Shown piece after piece: positions 62,006-64,000 of a stretch of 64,000 nt of DNA. Position 1 is the first letter of the stretch, and each line of letters starts with the position of its first letter. Made by a program: the position numbers and the translations under genes. The notes under the pieces are model-generated. The model ran no database searches. It was not told the origin of the DNA and saw only the letters and a program-made list of their open reading frames with translations. This DNA comes from Anarhynchus alexandrinus (taxonomy: Eukaryota > Chordata > Aves > Charadriiformes > Charadriidae): NCBI GenBank assembly GCA_008711295.1, contig VUYV01000004.1, forward strand, positions 3,321,129 through 3,385,128, read 5' to 3'.

Positions 62006-64000
62006 GATAGTTTTTTGCTCCTATCAAAATGGGAAAAGCTCCCATAGCTTTGTTAGTGTTGGGTAACATTAAATATTGTTGAATATAGTTGAGACCAATC
62101 CTGTGTTGTACATAATGACAGATGTCCACTAACAAGACAAAATTAGGAACAGGGTCCTGGCTTGTTTTTAAGAAATATAGTAGAGAAAGATCTAGAGGAG
62201 TTAGATATTTCTGTGGATAACAAAAATATCCAGCAATGTCATGTTTAAGCCAATCTTCATCCTTTAAACAAGTATGAAGACTAATTTGGAGGATAGAGGA
62301 GGCACCACAGAGGTGACTACTCCCTCTGAAATTTGATCGCAGACCACTGTCAGAGATATCTGAATAGTGACAATACGTAAACCACACATGTAATTCAGTC
62401 TGTCAGTTTTTTCCCTCTTCTCTGATGAAGCAAGAGGACTTGAATTTTACAGAATTTTTCTCATAAAAATGAAATGCAGTTATAAGTCAAGATATAAAAT
62501 GAGATTTCTCACTAAGGCATTCACAGGAAAGTAATAATGTGATGATGTGATAGGATGCTATCTGCCAAAGGTATTGGCATTAGGAGAAAGCATTGGTGAA
62601 ATTCAAACCTATTCTCTGCATGGGAATGTAACTGTGTTTAACCTTCCTCTGTACTAAATGGTTTAGCTAAGCAGAATTGGTCACCCCAAGCACATGTAAG
62701 AAAATAAATAATTGGAAATAGCCAAGGGTGTCTCAGTGTCAAGTAGGCAGTACTTTGCAAAATCAGTATGCAATACCATTTTTACCCGCTGCACTGCAGT
62801 TCTTCAATTTCCATCACATAAGTTTAAAAATGTAATAATTTTAAACAAACCTATAGACTATAGTTGGAATAGCTTTCTGGAGTGTTTTTATTCTGTAGAT
62901 GCCAGTTTGCAGAATTTCAGCATCAGCTTGCCCAAGTCCTCAGGGATATTCATAAATGGGAGGAGAGTCTTAGTTCACCTGTCTTTAACATATCTTTACA
63001 AAGCATGTAATCTTTAGCATGCCTCTGCTTTCAGCATGCATATGATGCAAGGGCATGCACATGTCCAGAGCCCACACTAAACTTGCCCAGAAGTCTCACT
63101 ATTTTTAATAGTGGTGCTCTTTCAATGACTTCCTTGGTTCCCTGGGCAATAGTTGGTGAATTTTTTACACCAAAGATTTGAAGACACTAACAAAAAAAAA
63201 AATCCAAAAATAAACAAGGAAGGCTGTTTAAAGGTCTGTTTAAGTGAATTTAGATTCTGAATGAACCATTGCATGGAGTAACGCTGCTGGAAAGCAAAAA
63301 AGCAGTTGGGTTTATAAAAGCTATCTTTTTGCTGCATATTCTTCTTCAGTATCTGCTAAAGCACCAGGAGGCAACCAGCTTGCACAGGTTAGCTTATGAT
63401 GAGACAGGTGCAGGTGTTGCTTAATGCTTTCAAGAATGTTCAAAAATCTTCTAAATGGACAACTTGACTTCACCAATCTATCATACTGACTAGGAAGTGT
63501 ATTCCATGTTATAAAAATAACAAAAGCTTCGCTCCCATGATGTTATGGGCCTAATTTCACATGAGTCAGACTCATGGAAAAATAAGACTGGCAAGAATTT
63601 TAAGATTAATCAAGGCAAGTTCAGCTATGTTGTGTAATTCCAGTGAATGTTTCTTGAGTATCTCCTCTGAAGCAAAAATAGTTGACTACTGTTTAGCTAG
63701 TGATGCATTACAGCCCTGCAGAATTGCTACATTAGTCCATTTTCTCTATCCTGTATTACTGATTGAAGATGTACTTTTTTAATGTACCCAAATAGTCATA
63801 ATTTTTAACAAATATGAAAAAAATCCCCAAGTATTGCACAGAAAAGAATGCATGTTGTCAATGTAGAATTTGAAATGTAGTTGCTTTTTTCCTTCTCTCA
63901 ATGTGCTTGAAAGGTGAGATATATGTATGTAAAAAAATCTTTTGGTATGTGCATGTGGCTGCTTCTCAAGAATAATATCTAGCCAAAATCTCACCGTGAT

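Larger units (their letters stand above)
55900..64000. other. Intron-like or intergenic AT-rich stretch
   Basis: No exon chain could be supported. Frames of 121 codons (56984-57349 plus) and 143 codons (62387-61956 minus) are open but unrecognised. A weak exon-like segment ends at a GTATGC donor near 58323. Poly-T and poly-A runs occur at 59301-59317, 60287-60310 and 60636-60648. Old repeat relics lie at 60122-60195 and 61958-62005. Confidence 0.45.

Overview
The window looks like bird nuclear DNA. The clearest evidence is two 5'-truncated CR1 LINE copies with the avian 3' end (46253-46522 and 50396-50834) and a solo LTR of avian ERV-L type with an intact 5-bp target duplication (42928-43248). 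Most of the rest is AT-rich, unspliced-looking DNA, broken by two sharp CpG islands (about 5530-6760 and 49180-49960). There is no bacterial-style gene packing. I saw no tRNA, rRNA or CRISPR array. Two single ambiguous bases (14656, 23603) suggest a draft assembly.

Layout. (1) 1-6760: the last 20 codons of a plus-strand gene appear to end at position 61. A short multi-exon minus-strand gene appears to start near the first CpG island, with a signal-peptide exon at 5265-5211 under a strong Kozak context. Its reading would run through phase-compatible exons to a stop at 741. A cluster of AATAAA signals on both strands at 522-566 fits the meeting point of two tail-to-tail genes. (2) 6760-44500: a gene-poor stretch of about 38 kb with relics of very old repeats, microsatellites, two perfect AT-rich inverted repeats, an E-box cluster, a small GC-rich islet and the solo LTR. 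(3) 44500-50100: a possible minus-strand terminal exon with a poly(A) signal, a 17-bp minisatellite, one CR1, a possible minus exon near 48.6 kb, and the second CpG island. Just downstream of the island lies a plausible plus-strand first coding exon (50027-50096). (4) 50100-64000: a second CR1, one exon-like segment with good splice sites (55810-55892), and otherwise intron-like or intergenic sequence with old repeat relics.

I could not name any protein-coding gene with confidence. Gene models here rest on splice sites, phase and open frame, read by eye. They need transcript evidence. No new biological system stands out. The best leads are the unrecognised secreted-protein candidate on the minus strand and its bidirectional poly(A) junction, the second CpG-island promoter and its first exon, and the regulatory-looking patches in the gene desert.
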